Assembly: GCA_030704615.1 (NCBI GenBank)
Contig: CM060732.1
Location: 27,378,053-27,442,052 of the forward strand
Direction of reading: 5' to 3'
Source: Takakia lepidozioides
Taxonomy: Eukaryota; Streptophyta; Takakiopsida; Takakiales; Takakiaceae
Length of the DNA: 64,000 nucleotides
Shown here: positions 24,052 through 35,339 of the stretch, one piece after another
Layout of the letters: each line of letters starts with the position of its first letter
Position numbering within the stretch: the first letter of the stretch is position 1
The notes under the pieces: generated by a model
What the model was told of the DNA's origin: nothing
Databases searched by the model: none
What the model saw: only the letters and a program-made list of their open reading frames with translations
Translations under genes and position numbers: made by a program

Positions 24052-24250
24052 TATCGCCAGAGACAGTCAAAATCCCCCTTCACTCATTACCTGTAGACCC
24101 CGCTACCATTGCCTGTGGATATGCCACGGGAAATGCCCTCAACAGTACATCATGGTCAATATTCTCAGGAAATGGTGGATGAACTGAGTTACGACACAGA
24201 TCAATGAATGAAGCAAGACACTCGCACCTTTCCAGAAACAAAACAATGTT

Positions 24251-27200
24251 TCACCAGTAATCCCCGCAAGAACAAACCCCATCTTCAAAGTGGTGAAAGC
24301 GGTTAGCATCCCGTACAACAATTGCTCGGCCCACAATCTTTGAGATGAACTTGGTGGAGGTGTGGCAGTCGCCACACACCCGAAGATTCTTGATGAGACG
24401 GAGAGGCGCCTTAGGGGACGTGCTTATCAGCCCAAAACCAAGGGCTAGTTTCTCACTGTGGTGGCAAAGAGAAGATTCATTTTGCTCCCCACCCACATCA
24501 TGCAATTCTAAGTGTGTGTCAGGCACATACCCTGCCTCCTTCATCTGTCTAGACAATCTTATCAACTCAGCATGGATTTCCTTAATTTTGGGATGCAATT
24601 TATCATCTACAACAAAGGTATGCACCCTGTTGCCAACCTCAATGCAGCAGCGACCTGGCGCCTTTCTAGCCCCTCTGACCTTCATCATTTTTCTCACCTT
24701 TGCACTATCGCCCCACCTGCAAGCTGTGGCATAGATGTTTGATAGCAAGACTAAAGTCGCGGCATCCTGTTCATCCCACTTGAGAATAGATGTTGCCGCA
24801 CGTTCAGCCATCTCCACATTGCCATGCATTCTGCAGGCACCAAGCAAGGCCTTCCACACCACAGCATCTGGTTTGATTGGCATTATATCAATGAGGTCCT
24901 CTGCCTCCTTCAATCGCCCGGCACGTCCAAGAAGGTCCACCATGCAGCCAAAGTGTTTTACTGTTGGGGTGACATCATGAGTTTGAGCCAGGGAACCGAA
25001 GTAGCATCTGCCTTCATCCAGTAGGCCAACGTGGCTACATGCGGAGAGAACACATATATAGGTGATACTGTCAGGCTTCAAGCCTTCCATTTGCATTTGT
25101 TCAAATAGTTGCAGGGCTTCCCTATGACAACCATGCTGGGCATATCCTGCGATCATACCGTTCCAGGACACCACATCTCGTTCAGCCATATTGTCGAACA
25201 CCCCCTTTGCATCTTCGATGCTCCCACATTTGGCATACATGTCCACCAGGGCAGTGTTCAGAATGACATCTGGTACAATTCCAGCTCTGACGATGTCACC
25301 ATGGACCTCTTTGGCTTTTTCCAGGGCAGCCAGGCTCGCACACGCATTGGAAACGCAAACAAATGTGATGTGGTTGGGCTTCACCCCTTCCTCCATCATT
25401 TGCTCATATGTCTCCAAAGCCTCCATCCCATGCCCCTGCTGTGCATATCCTGTGATCATCGCGTTCCATGACACCACATCACGTTCAGCCATAGTGTCGA
25501 ACACTCCCTTTGCATCTTCAATGCTCCCACATTTGGCATACATGTCCACCAGAGCAGTGTTCAGAATGACATCTAATACAATTCCAGCTTTGGCGATGTA
25601 ACTGTGGACCTCTTTGCCCTTTTCCAGGGCCGCCAGACTTGCACACGCATTGCAAACGCAAACAAATGTGATGTGGTTGGGCTTCACTCCTTCCTGCATC
25701 ATTTCCTCATAGATCTCCAAAGCCTCCATCCCTCGCCCCTGCTGCGCATACCCTGTGATCATGGCGTTCCACGACACCACATTTCGTTCAGCCGTAGTGT
25801 CGAACACTCCCTTTGCATCTTCAATGCTCCCACATTTGGCATACATGTCCACCAGGGCAGTGTTCAGAATGACATCTGGTATAATTCCAGCTCTGACGAT
25901 GTCACCATGGACCTCTTTGCCTTTTTCCAGGGCTGCCAGGCTCGCACACGCATTGCAAGCACAAACAAACGTGATGCGGTTGGGCTTTACCCCTTCCCGC
26001 ATCATTTGCTCATAGGTCTCCAAAGCCTTCATCCCATGCCCCTGCTGTGCATATCCTGCGACCATCACGCTCCACGACACCACATCTCGTTCAGCCATAT
26101 TGTCAAACACTCCCTTTGCATATTCAATGCTCCCACATTTGGCATACATGTCCACCAGGGCAGTGTTAAGAATGACATCTGGTACAATTCCAGCTTTGAC
26201 GATGTCATCATGCAGCTCTTTGCCCTTTTCCAGGGTTGCCATGCTCGCACATGCATTGCAAATGCAAACATATGTGAAGTGGTTGGGCTTCACCCCTTCC
26301 CACATCATTTGCTCATAGGTCGCCAAGGCCTCCATCCTGTGCCCCTGTTGTGCATATCCTTTGATCATCACGTTCCATGACACCACATTTCGTTCAGCCA
26401 TATTGTCAAACACTCCCTCTGCATCTTCGATGTTGCCGCATTTGGCATACATGTCCACCAGGGCCGTGTTCAGGACGACATCTGGTACAATTCCAGCTTT
26501 GATGATGTCACCATGCACCTCTCTGCCCTTTTCCAGGGCTGCCAGGCTTGCACACGCATTGCAAACGCAAACAAACGTGATGTGGTTTGGCGTCACCCCT
26601 TCCTGCATCATTTGCTCATAGATCTCCAAGGCCTCCACCCCTCGCCCCTGCTGTGCATATCCGGACATCATTGCGTTCCACGATACAACATTTCGTTCTG
26701 TCATATTGTTGAAAACTCCCTTTGCATCTTCCATGCGCCCACATTTGGCATACATGTCCACCAGGGCAGTGTTCAGAATGACATCTGGTATAATGCCAGC
26801 TTTGACAATGTCACCATGGACCTCTTTGCCCTTTTCCAGGGCAGCCAGGCTCGCACATGCATTGCAAACGCAAACAAACGTGATGTGGTTCGGCTTCACC
26901 CCTTCCTCCATCATTTGCTCATATGTCTCCAAAGCATTCCTACCACACCCATGCTTGGTAAATCCTGACATCATTATATTCCACGTGATCAAACATCGCT
27001 GAGGCATTCTGTTGAACACTTGGTGAGCATCCACGATGCTCCCACACTTAACATACATGTTGACAAGAGTGTTGTGTACAAAAAGGTTGGGTTTAAATCC
27101 AGTTTGGATAATGTGAGCGTGCACCTGCTTTCCTGCTTCCAGGCTTTTAATCTTGATGCATTTATGCAAGAGACAGACATAAGTATCTAAATCTGATGAA

Positions 27201-27334
27201 TTGCCTCCTTGCTTTAAAGTCTGTAGCGCCTCTTTCAGTCGCCCTGCCCCACACAGCATCCTCACATGCCCAGAAGTGCCAGAAGGGGCATTGTGGACTC
27301 CCTCTCTTGATCCTTTCTCAGAGGCTGTGGTCAT
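24251..27334 (-). CDS. PPR protein, PLS class with E, E+ and DYW domains (long copy)
   Basis: An uninterrupted, intron-less frame of about 1,027 codons from the ATG at 27,334. It is open upstream to 27,484, where the first codon is GTG, as in the + copy. Seven near-identical P-L-S modules of about 101 residues (repeats of NACASLAALEKGKEVHGDIV, ALVDMYAKCGSIEDAKGVFD, VVSWNAMITGYAQQG) precede E and E+ motifs (LLGRAGRLKEAEDLIDIMPI) and a full DYW domain with HSEKLALGFG, CGDCHTSTKF and terminal CSCGDYW. By family knowledge it is an organelle-targeted RNA-binding editing factor; the target is unknown. Adjacent modules are so alike that the array probably changes by unequal exchange (inference). Its 3' flank (24,052-24,250) matches the other copies. 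Confidence 0.9.
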   Translation of the reverse strand: MTTASEKGSREGVHNAPSGTSGHVRMLCGAGRLKEALQTLKQGGNSSDLDTYVCLLHKCIKIKSLEAGKQVHAHIIQTGFKPNLFVHNTLVNMYVKCGSIVDAHQVFNRMPQRCLITWNIMMSGFTKHGCGRNALETYEQMMEEGVKPNHITFVCVCNACASLAALEKGKEVHGDIVKAGIIPDVILNTALVDMYAKCGRMEDAKGVFNNMTERNVVSWNAMMSGYAQQGRGVEALEIYEQMMQEGVTPNHITFVCVCNACASLAALEKGREVHGDIIKAGIVPDVVLNTALVDMYAKCGNIEDAEGVFDNMAERNVVSWNVMIKGYAQQGHRMEALATYEQMMWEGVKPNHFTYVCICNACASMATLEKGKELHDDIVKAGIVPDVILNTALVDMYAKCGSIEYAKGVFDNMAERDVVSWSVMVAGYAQQGHGMKALETYEQMMREGVKPNRITFVCACNACASLAALEKGKEVHGDIVRAGIIPDVILNTALVDMYAKCGSIEDAKGVFDTTAERNVVSWNAMITGYAQQGRGMEALEIYEEMMQEGVKPNHITFVCVCNACASLAALEKGKEVHSYIAKAGIVLDVILNTALVDMYAKCGSIEDAKGVFDTMAERDVVSWNAMITGYAQQGHGMEALETYEQMMEEGVKPNHITFVCVSNACASLAALEKAKEVHGDIVRAGIVPDVILNTALVDMYAKCGSIEDAKGVFDNMAERDVVSWNGMIAGYAQHGCHREALQLFEQMQMEGLKPDSITYICVLSACSHVGLLDEGRCYFGSLAQTHDVTPTVKHFGCMVDLLGRAGRLKEAEDLIDIMPIKPDAVVWKALLGACRMHGNVEMAERAATSILKWDEQDAATLVLLSNIYATACRWGDSAKVRKMMKVRGARKAPGRCCIEVGNRVHTFVVDDKLHPKIKEIHAELIRLSRQMKEAGYVPDTHLELHDVGGEQNESSLCHHSEKLALGFGLISTSPKAPLRLIKNLRVCGDCHTSTKFISKIVGRAIVVRDANRFHHFEDGVCSCGDYW

Positions 27335-28560
27335 GGTCGAGGTGCCTGATTTTATCCACTGTGCCGCTGCTGCTTCCAGTTGACCATCTGCCCATGCAGG
27401 TTTCTTGTAGCTATCGATCCACAGGGAATCATAGGTAATCTTGTGCTTGAAATCCGGCCCTCTTGGATGAATCTGGACCCACACTCTATCCCTGCTCCTT
27501 CAGCTATCCCTGCCTCTGCACAAATCATGTATAGATCCTTGCCTTGCTGCTAGCTGCTGACAATGACAGCCTAGATTTGTTCTAGCAAACCCCCAACCCT
27601 ACTTACCACACCAGTTCCAATGGTCAATTGCTCCCAAGACTTCAAAAAAGTGCTTGGCAGAGAGTGGAACAATTCCCAACAGAGCTATGCATTGCTACTT
27701 CTTGTCTGCTTGTGTGTGTAATCTACCAGGCATTCACCTTTTTGCCTCGATTGTCCCACCATTGACTGGGGTAGGAAAGATCTTCATTCCAAAGCTTCTC
27801 CTCGTATCTGTGATCTGTTTTTGGATACTTTCCTGTTACCACATTGGCAGTAACATGTCAGAATCACTCCAAACCACCATATATCCACCCAACGAGCATA
27901 CTTAAAGAATTCAACATGAAAAATTAGGGGTGACTCTGATAAGAGGGCAAAGCAGGCTGAAATGTGTTTAAGAACAAAGTGCCCTCACCACATTGTCCTT
28001 GACCTCGTGTCATGAAAGAAAGTAGCTTTTCTTTCACCCATGGAGGATTGAACCAACCATCAACCAAAAAGGACCTCTTGCTTGTGCTGCTTGTGTCTGT
28101 ACTCAGTTGATCTTGGATTGGTCTGTGAGGAGAACCACCGCGGTGCAGCTGAGCAGCCTTAGATTTATATTCGGCCTCCTAAGACCAAGTTGACCCTCCA
28201 AGTACCTTGTAAACACCAGGAAAAATACCAAATCATGATATTAAAAGGAAGAGCCCACATATGCAGGAGGGACAAACTTCTTCACATTGTACTTTAAGAA
28301 AGCCACACCTTGCAATTGCAGTTGTCCCAACATTGCGAAGGATCTTTAAAAAACTCGTCCCTGCTCTGCTCCATGCTCCAGAGTACACCTTTGTGCCCAA
28401 ATACCCAACACATCAACATTTTGACAAGTTCCTTTATGGAGGAGTGCTAGTGAACGTTCATGCGAGTCACTTTGGGCTCCACTGGACTTTACACAATGGG
28501 GAACATTCAAACATTCCAAACGTACACAGATGCTAAAACAGCTTATGTCTGTAGTCTGGA
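27335..28560 (-). repeat. 5' flank of the third PPR block
   Basis: Homologous to 11,684-12,625 in the same orientation, including ATTGACTGGGGTAGGAAAGA near 27,762, the CAGGCTGAAATGTGTTTAAG motif near 27,953 and CCATGCTCCAGAGTACACCT near 28,372. A further partial copy of the last part is at about 28,845-28,925. Confidence 0.75.
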
Positions 28561-28844
28561 GATATTGGAGTGGTGTGTGAAAACGTCGAAGGAGCAGCTG
28601 AGCAGCCACAATCTCAACCCTCCCAACTACCTTAGAGAGTCCTTGCGCATCCTTCTTTCATAGCCCTTCACAATACGATACGTACGGTACAACAGTTTTT
28701 GCAAAGCAAAGCGAGATGCTAACTTCACTCAACAACTACGGGTACAATCCAGTCCACACAATACGATCATACAAGAGTTCGGTCAAACTCCCTCACACTC
28801 CTTCTCACCCTACATGAGGAAAGCTGACCTTGTCAACGCTACTA

Positions 28845-28925
28845 TCCCACCATTGTGAAGGATCCTTAAAGAACGCCTGCCAGCGCTGTTCCATGCTCCA
28901 GCGTTGACCTATGCGCAAGATATGC
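28845..28925 (-). repeat. Extra fragment of PPR 5' flank
   Basis: CCCACCATTGTGAAGGATCC..CCATGCTCCAGCGTTGACCT repeats the motif at 28,325-28,395 and 12,370-12,445. Confidence 0.65.
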
Positions 28926-29795
28926 AGATTATCGGATGCGGAAAAGACAATTCCGCGCCTGGATCCGACGGCGCATACATACAACACAGCGACACCAACA
29001 AAGGAAACCGCCAAGGGGTTTAGTGGTATTACCTAAGTTGAATGGCATCCCTGAAGGCGCCATAGCCACCATATGCAAGGGACTCCTGCGCATCGCCAAG
29101 GGGGATCCCGCTTTCAGCTCCACAGCCCAGCTCTTTAATCCGGTGCATGACGCAAGGCCTCTCGCATGACCGAACCGACACGAGAGGGTCTGCGTATGGA
29201 GTGGGCATGCGCGTGCAGGAGAACGCGGGAAAACCCTGCGGTCCCCGCCCGGTGGGTGAGTGAGTGTCAAAAAGATATGTCGTTTGCGTTCAAAGCCTGG
29301 ATGGCTCGCGATCATAGCGGGATTCAAGGGCCAGTGCGTTGTCGTTGAGGTTCCTCAACACGTTCTCATCCAAAGGGGTAGCAGTTGGTGGACAGTCGAC
29401 CCGCAGTCCTTGAAGTGTGCTCGGTCTCAATCCTTCACAATTCCAACTGTGTATATTGTGAGGTTGTTCGAAGGGTTCAAGACCAAGGTCCTACCTTCAA
29501 CTCAAGCACTCCTTGAATCCTTCTTCAGCCACTGTCAATGTCAATCCCACCGGACGGTGCGCCGGTTGATCACTAATTTACTGGCGCCCCATATGTATGA
29601 CCTTATCCCTCAATTTTATTGGCTCTTTCCTTAAGGGAGAGACCATGTAGAGGTGCTTTTCTCCTGATGTACCTTCACCACTTAATACTTACCTATCAAG
29701 ATAATACCTTCCCCAATAAATAACCATAGACTATAGACTTTTTCATCCATGTATTGTTATCCAAGGTGCAAGCGTAACTTATGGTGTCACTTGAC
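28926..29795. other. No recognisable gene
   Basis: Several 75-130 codon frames overlap on both strands. None shows a family motif. The stretch is GC-richer than its neighbours. Confidence 0.45.
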
Positions 29796-29799
29796 CCCA

Positions 29800-30060
29800 T
29801 AGGGCTACCATTGTTATCCATCCATCCATCCATCCAAGCCCTTGCGGAGGAGGAAAGTTTAACCTCCGTTTCATATCACAAGAGGAACCGTCGCCCTAGA
29901 CCGACATGTCACGAAACGAACCATACACACAGGCCATAGCAGGAATTGAACCCCGAACCTGCACTTATCCAAGAGCTAAGAGAAATTTAGGTTTAGGAAA
30001 CCAGAGACCTCGGTGGCTGTGCGCTCTCTTTCCCGGGTTAGCTTCTCTGCGGGCCTCCAA
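29800..30060 (-). mobile_element. tRNA-derived SINE-like element
   Basis: On the minus strand GGTTCAATTCC near 29,950 fits the pol III B box (GWTCRANNC). An A-box-like TAGCTCTTGG lies about 35 bases upstream. The element ends in a (GGAT)4 tail (plus strand CATC repeats at 29,817-29,835). The layout fits a plant SINE with a simple-repeat tail. No clear target-site duplication was identified. Confidence 0.4.
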
Positions 30061-30099
30061 GGCGACCAGATTGCGAGCACAAGAGTGAGGCACTGTGGA

Positions 30100-30285
30100 G
30101 TAATAGCTATAAGAAATCTGCAACGTTAGATGGTCAATTGGAAGCAGTAGCTGCACAGCTGATAAAATTAGGCACTTCCACCATGGATACCACTTCCGAA
30201 CAAGGAGCAAGAGAGGGAGTCTACAAGATCTTTGGCACTTACTGGCATGTTCGGAAAGTATGTGAGGGAGGAAAGCGGTATGTTG
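30100..30285 (+). pseudogene. PPR N-terminal fragment
   Basis: Matches the beginning of the PPR coding block (4,480-4,665): TAGCTATAAGAAATCTG, GGTCAATTGGAAGCAGTAGC, GGCACTTCCACCATGGATAC, AGAGAGGGAGTCTACAAG. It stops after the GHVRKVCEGG-like segment, before any repeat module. It is a displaced, non-functional scrap. Confidence 0.75.
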
Positions 30286-30489
30286 TTGTTCTGAATGGTG
30301 AATAGAAGAAATTTCAGTTCAGTAGTTCCTAACTATTGGTGTCTTGAGCTCTTTGTGGATTTTAGCATAGCAATGGCACTCAACGATGGTTGTCTATATG
30401 GGCTTTCCGTTCATGCCATTGTCCCCCAAAAAAGCTAGAGACTGACGCTCTTTATGACCATGAGGTACATAGTTGTTGCACCTTTGTTC

Positions 30490-31117
30490 GCCAAATTGCA
30501 ATATCTTGAGGCTGAACATAAAGCCTGGGTCCTGCTGGGGTCTAATTGCTAGGAAGCTCGCACATAGCAGATTGATGTTTGCGTGAAGAGCTTGCTGGAG
30601 GAAATATGAAAAACCTGAATTAATTGTTTATATGAAGGTAAGTCCCACTTTTGGACTTAAATATCAGTAGTACCAAGAATGCCCTTCCCCCACCCATGTC
30701 ACAAACTGGAAACAAGTTCAGGGTTTTATGCCTAAGTTTTGTTCGGACATTCTGCACGACTCCAACATGGCCTTACAAACATCGGCTTCCAAGTCAGCTT
30801 CATCTTAACAAGGTCAATTCGTCGGTTCCTCCTGCCTAATATTCAGGTACTTGAAAATCTCTTCTTCCCTTTTTGTCAAGGCTTCACCTATTGAACATGA
30901 CACTTTAGCTTCCAAGAAATAGATTCGATCATCTTAGGGTATCTGGTATTAGGCATGTAATTGAACTGACCCCATCATCTGACCTTAAACTCTGCTACTC
31001 TGGTTGGCAAGGCTTGCCTTAGTTCCTGGCCAAGGGCTCCATTTTCCTTCTTGCTCCGTTCCACCAGCTCCTCTATTTCTCTTTCAGAATTCATCTTCTC
31101 AAATTGAAGCTCTGACT
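30490..31117 (-). other. Possible exons of a coiled-coil protein
   Basis: Three or four minus-strand segments look like exons of one gene. The first, about 31,117-30,978, starts after a TGTAG acceptor-like site and encodes FEKMNSEREIEELVERSKKE and a following GQELRQALPTRVAEFK, a strong coiled coil. A second near 30,890-30,840 encodes EALTKREEEIFKYLNIRQ. A third near 30,800-30,730 encodes DEADLEADVCKAMLESCRMS. The last near 30,600-30,490 encodes IRPQQDPGFMFSLKILQFGE. The coiled coil followed by an FMFSL-type globular segment is reminiscent of kinetochore Spc25-like proteins, but this is weak. Borders are uncertain and the gene is probably a fragment. Confidence 0.3.
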
Positions 31118-32126
31118 ACAGGTATCATTGCATTGTGTAATTATAGATTGCATCAGGTTTTGCACTAGTAATGTCACCTCACTGTCAGATGAACTGCCTT
31201 TCACAGAGGGAAGTGCTATTTTGAGATGAGGTTACGGGTTAGACATACAGCATGTACTTGAACTTAGAACATAAATGTTGGCTATTACAGTGCAGTATGC
31301 AGGCCAAACAACTCTTAGTTTGTTCTTTTGTAGTTTGTTGACTTGACTTGAGTTTTTTTGGTGTCTATCTTTTCCTTAGCCCCACAACTTGAGGTCATGT
31401 GTAATTGGAATGTTTTTAGAGAGGTCTGTCGGGTAGCTCCTCATTCTGCCTATTTGTTAGGAACCCTTGCAACTGTTTGTGAGGGGATGATAGAGACGCA
31501 AACAGAGTCTTCACCGATGGACTTTGCCAATGGTGTGTTTCATTGCAATGATGCAGGAGTATAGATGGAAGTTAAGAGCAGATGGAGCCTGGGCTGCATG
31601 TTGAAGATACAGAGAGCTCTCGCATTTCCCCATTGCTAGGGTTTGGGTTTGTTCTTCTCTCTTGAGGTGCTGATGTGATCATTCTGTGTCATCGATGTTA
31701 CCTATCCCCAGCTAGACCAACAGACAATTGCTTTCCAATATGGTCGGTCTAGTGGCTTGAAATACTGTAAGTGTTGTGGCAAGGGAGAAATTTGCAGAGG
31801 CTGAGATTTCTTCTCGATTTCTTCTTTCTATAGAAGATGAAAGGATATGCCATGTACCATGCTGGAACTGAAACTGTTTCTCAGAACAAATGGCACTACT
31901 CCAAGAGTCTAGGTGTTTATCCTCATGGCATTTTGTAGGATATTAGAGAACCAATATTTGTGCAGAGGTGAAGGGAAGTTAGAGTAACCGTTTGATTGCT
32001 TTTGCAAGAGATGGTGCTCGATGGCGGTGGCAAGGGATTCCCATTTCTCTCCAAACTGGTGTATTGAAGATGGAGGGTTGGCTGCCTCATCAGAATTCAG
32101 AAGAAAACTTGCTATGTGTATCTGAT
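31118..32126. other. No recognisable gene
   Basis: Short unassigned frames only, for example 31,358-31,564 (+) and 31,909-32,130 (-). Confidence 0.45.
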
Positions 32127-33625
32127 TCAAGTTATGCCAGGAGCTCCCTGAGTCGTGATTTTGATGCTATCAAACATGGAACCGTAGTTCCGTAACCAGG
32201 ACCGGAGGCTCTTTTCAGAGCCTACCCAGATGCCAAAGCCGTCGTCAATATAGCGCTTAAAATAAAGCAGCTCTCGCTCTGATGGGCACACGTACTCCAT
32301 GTACATCTCCAACCGACAAAGGAACAAACAAGCATAAACAACTGCAAAGTTGCTCCCTATCGCCGTCCCGCGAATTTGGTGCCAAAAACTACCATTGAAC
32401 TCAAGGTAATGGTGATTCAAGACTAATCCAGCGAGGATCATGATCAGGTCATTTTTGTGTTTCGTGAAATTACCTCCAATAGCACATTCGAGCTCGTACA
32501 AGCCGAGCTCGGTGATGATGCTGGGATACAGAGATTCCACGTCAAACGTAAAAAGAAGAGCATGCGAGGGGACCTCAAGTTGGGAAACCTCTCGAAGAAG
32601 CGTGAGAGAATCAACCAAATGAGTGGGTTCCTCGAGAAGTACCGGAAGAAGTTGGTGATGGAGCCAAATTGAAGCATGCTCGAAGATGTAGTTGTTGTAG
32701 GAACAAATGGGTTTCCAACAAGCACGGGTTTGTGCACCTTCAGAATGAAGTACAAAGCACGAGCTCGAAAGTCCATGGACGACTGAGGGCGTTGGCGGAT
32801 GTAATTCCATTCTTTGGTGGAGATCGCAAACCTGTAGATTGGATGGCAAGCTAGCACTTCCAACCTCGACCTTAGTTCTTCCCACGGTACGGAATCCACG
32901 GGACGATAAACTTCGGTGTCTAAGAGTTGCCGCATCGCCTCTTGCATGTACCAAGACTTGTCCATAAGCACAAGACCAAGATTTTTGTCGGCCGGCTTGA
33001 TGACAAGGTCCGGATCCAACCTCAATCTTTTGAGAGCAAGTCTCAAGTGTCTCGGCAGACAAGGTCGTGCATTGCGGGCGATTTGATCCAAACGGCTAGA
33101 CAAAAGATCATTACCTTCTCGAATGATGGCCTCGAGCGGTTGAGATTCCAATGGCGGATTGAATGATGGATTCAGAACGCGCCAAAGAGGAACCTCATCG
33201 TTGTCTTTGTCGGAGAAGAACGTTCGCAACCTCAAGCTTCGAGCAAAATTGTTGAATTCGGTGATGATTGAAGATCGGGAAGGGGGAAGAGGACGAGGAA
33301 TGTAAATATTGAGACCAAGGCCCAGGAGTTGTCGCTTCGAACCCTCTTGCTATAGTTGTGGATAGCAGTGTTGGTGACCCTGCATTCCACTTCGGAGGGA
33401 GTCTTCCTAGCAAAGAGCAACAAAGCGTAAGCCTTCGGGTCTACGAGCGGGTACCAGAAGAGACTCCTCGTGTGCCCCCGCGTCTGTGAGGAGGTACGTA
33501 TGGCCGCTTCGTCTTCGTCGTGGCCGGTTTTCGAGAAGGGACTTGGTTGATCCTCCCTCGAGTTCATCTCGAGCGATCAGAGGACTATGGGCATGCGCAA
33601 GCCTCTGCTGACCTAACCTTATCAT
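32127..33625 (-). pseudogene. Penelope-like reverse transcriptase (no endonuclease domain seen)
   Basis: The minus strand carries a Penelope-like RT in two overlapping frames. Frame one (33,235 down) has the N-terminal signature LVIKPADKNLGLVLMDKSWY and ALYFILKVHKP. Frame two (from about 32,730) has motif A FTFDVESLYPSI, motif B GTAIGSNFAVVYACLFLCRL and motif C YFKRYIDDGFGIW, so all catalytic Asp are present. The frame change lies between ILKVHKP and FTFDVES, near 32,730. The upstream part (33,625-33,232) is a basic, poorly conserved N-terminus, also split. The sequence ends soon after the RT domain and no GIY-YIG endonuclease is visible. Together with the telomere-type repeats at the borders of the associated unit, this fits the endonuclease-deficient, telomere-associated Penelope-like class (family knowledge plus inference). 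Confidence 0.75.
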
Positions 33626-33690
33626 CGATGACCTTATGCGGTAATCCCTCCCATTCTTCCTTAGAGGTACGAACCTCTTTTTGAAGGTGG

Positions 33691-34593
33691 GGTTCAGGGT
33701 TCAGGGTTCATAAAAGAGTGGAGACAAATGTAGCAGTGCAACAGGATGCGGACCGCGAATGCACCGGGTGCAATAAGAACACAATCCGAACCAAAAAGTT
33801 TTTAGGGGGGCCGGGTATGGGCGCCTTGAAAAAACTTGTAGATATCTAGATCCTAAGAATCAAAACTAATAGCTTTGATCCAGAGAGACAGAAAGCTAGA
33901 AAAGAAGTGATGTTGAGATGTTCTAAGATGCAACTGCAAAGACATGCAAAGAGACAAATATATGTGATTGAAATTATTTCACTGAGATGAAAGGAGAATA
34001 ATACCCTATCTCTTTTGCTAGAGAATAGACACAGTAGAGAACGACTTAGATTCTCATCTAACACGCAACACTCGAGAAGGAATTTAAAGCATGCAATAGA
34101 TGATAGCAAACCTAAGGCTCAACAACATATAAGAAACATTGAGACAAGAACCCTTAGATGCAGAATAAAAGCCAATCTCTATAAAGTCCCAGACTAGTTT
34201 CACTCAACAAGTGAGCTCATCAGTGGGAGAGAAATGGAATGAGGTACACAGAGCCTCACCCCCAGCTTATATACTACTGTAAGGGGCTATCTCAAATAGG
34301 CACAAGACCAAAATAGGTAAAAGAAAGTTATTTCTATGTCTAGAATAGGAAAAAATTCTTTTTTGTGTCTAAAAAATAACTTTATGCCTAAATAGAAAAA
34401 TGATAACTTTTAAAGCCTAAAACTGGCTTGACGAAAATCAATAATATCTCTCCAATATAATTGACTCTATTGTAACTTAACATAAGTAAGATAGGATTAA
34501 AAGATCCCTCAAGTTTTTTTTCAAACTAACAGCTTGTAGAAAGAAGCTAACTGTAGAATTTTAGCAAAGCACTAATGAAGTTTAGGGTTTAGG
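33691..34593 (-). mobile_element. Penelope-associated terminal unit A, bounded by telomere-like repeats
   Basis: A non-coding unit repeated at 45,737-46,872 and 46,873-47,160, recognisable by the GTAGCAGT(G/A)CAAC, GCACCGGGTGCAA, AACACAATCC and TTTTAGGGGGGCC stretches. On the plus strand it begins with TTCAGGGTTCAGGGTTCA (degenerate telomere units) and ends at TTTAGGGTTTAGG (34,581-34,593). It lies directly upstream of the Penelope-like RT in sense orientation, so it is probably its 5' UTR or pseudo-LTR (inference). Confidence 0.6.
34266..34275 (-). promoter_or_regulatory. TATA-box candidate of the Penelope-like unit
   Basis: The minus strand reads AGTATATAAG here. The same box sits at the same place in unit B (46,341-46,350), embedded in a conserved AGTAGTATATAAG context before the presumed transcribed part. 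Confidence 0.45.
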
Positions 34594-34979
34594 ACGTCCC
34601 TAAGGTTTAGAATAGAACACACATGAGTGTTCAAGCTTCAGAATCAGAGGGGTCCACTTGCTGGTCAACTTCTGAGTAGGTTGAAAAGTCAATTGTGTAG
34701 CATGTACGTTGTGCAAAGTTACTAGGGCTCAGATACTCCAAGATAGAAGAGATTCGCGAGAGCCTCAAGGAGGTTAGCTATTTCATGAGCATGAGCGGCA
34801 TGAGCGGAGTAGCAAGACTTTTCATGAGAAGAAGTACAAATTCTAGAAATAAAAAACATTTAAAATATTATTTTAATGGAATGTGTCAGAAAAAACCAAT
34901 ATATTATTCATTGTTTGAAGGGAAAATTGTAGTTTAAAGAGACGTGCTCATGATATTTCGTCTTCCGCTCATGCGAATT

Positions 34980-35260
34980 CCGAGCGACATCTGCAAAAAT
35001 GGCGCCGAATTTCGCGGTAATAGGGTCCGCAACCAGAAAAATCTACGACGTATTTCGCGGTAATACGTGTCTCCGACAAAAAATGGTGCCGAATTTCGCG
35101 GCTATAGGTCCCAACATGACAGGTGTGTAAGCCCAAAATTTGGAAATGTGGCGCCGAATTTCGGTACATGGTGCCGGGGATTGCACAGATGTTGGGCAGT
35201 CCTGGGCCATGTAACTGGAAATCCAGCGCCATTTTTCCAGAAATGGCCCCACAACTGCTA
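34980..35260. repeat. GGCGCC palindrome cluster at the left end of copy A
   Basis: Several AAAATGGCGCCGAATTTCG-type palindromes alternate with ACGTATTTCGCGGTAATACG. The same block is at 50,760-51,080 in copy B. It is non-coding. Confidence 0.8.
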
Positions 35261-35339
35261 CTGTTGGAACTCAGTTTTCTGGAATATTGCCTGGAATATC
35301 CATATGGTGGATTTCTTTTGCCCCATCAATGATTTCTGG

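Noticed and set aside
25604-26380. Long plus-strand frame opposite the PPR gene (also 9,256-10,017 +, 5,527-6,192 - and similar)
   Set aside because: These antisense frames recur with the period of the PPR modules and mirror their codons. They have no independent family signature.
29580-29640. Retroelement primer site (TGGCGCCCC) near 29,580
   Set aside because: A single short match without an LTR border or downstream gag.
29930-30000. tRNA gene on the minus strand
   Set aside because: A B-box-like GGTTCAATTCC is present but no cloverleaf, acceptor stem or anticodon arm can be built. A SINE head fits better.
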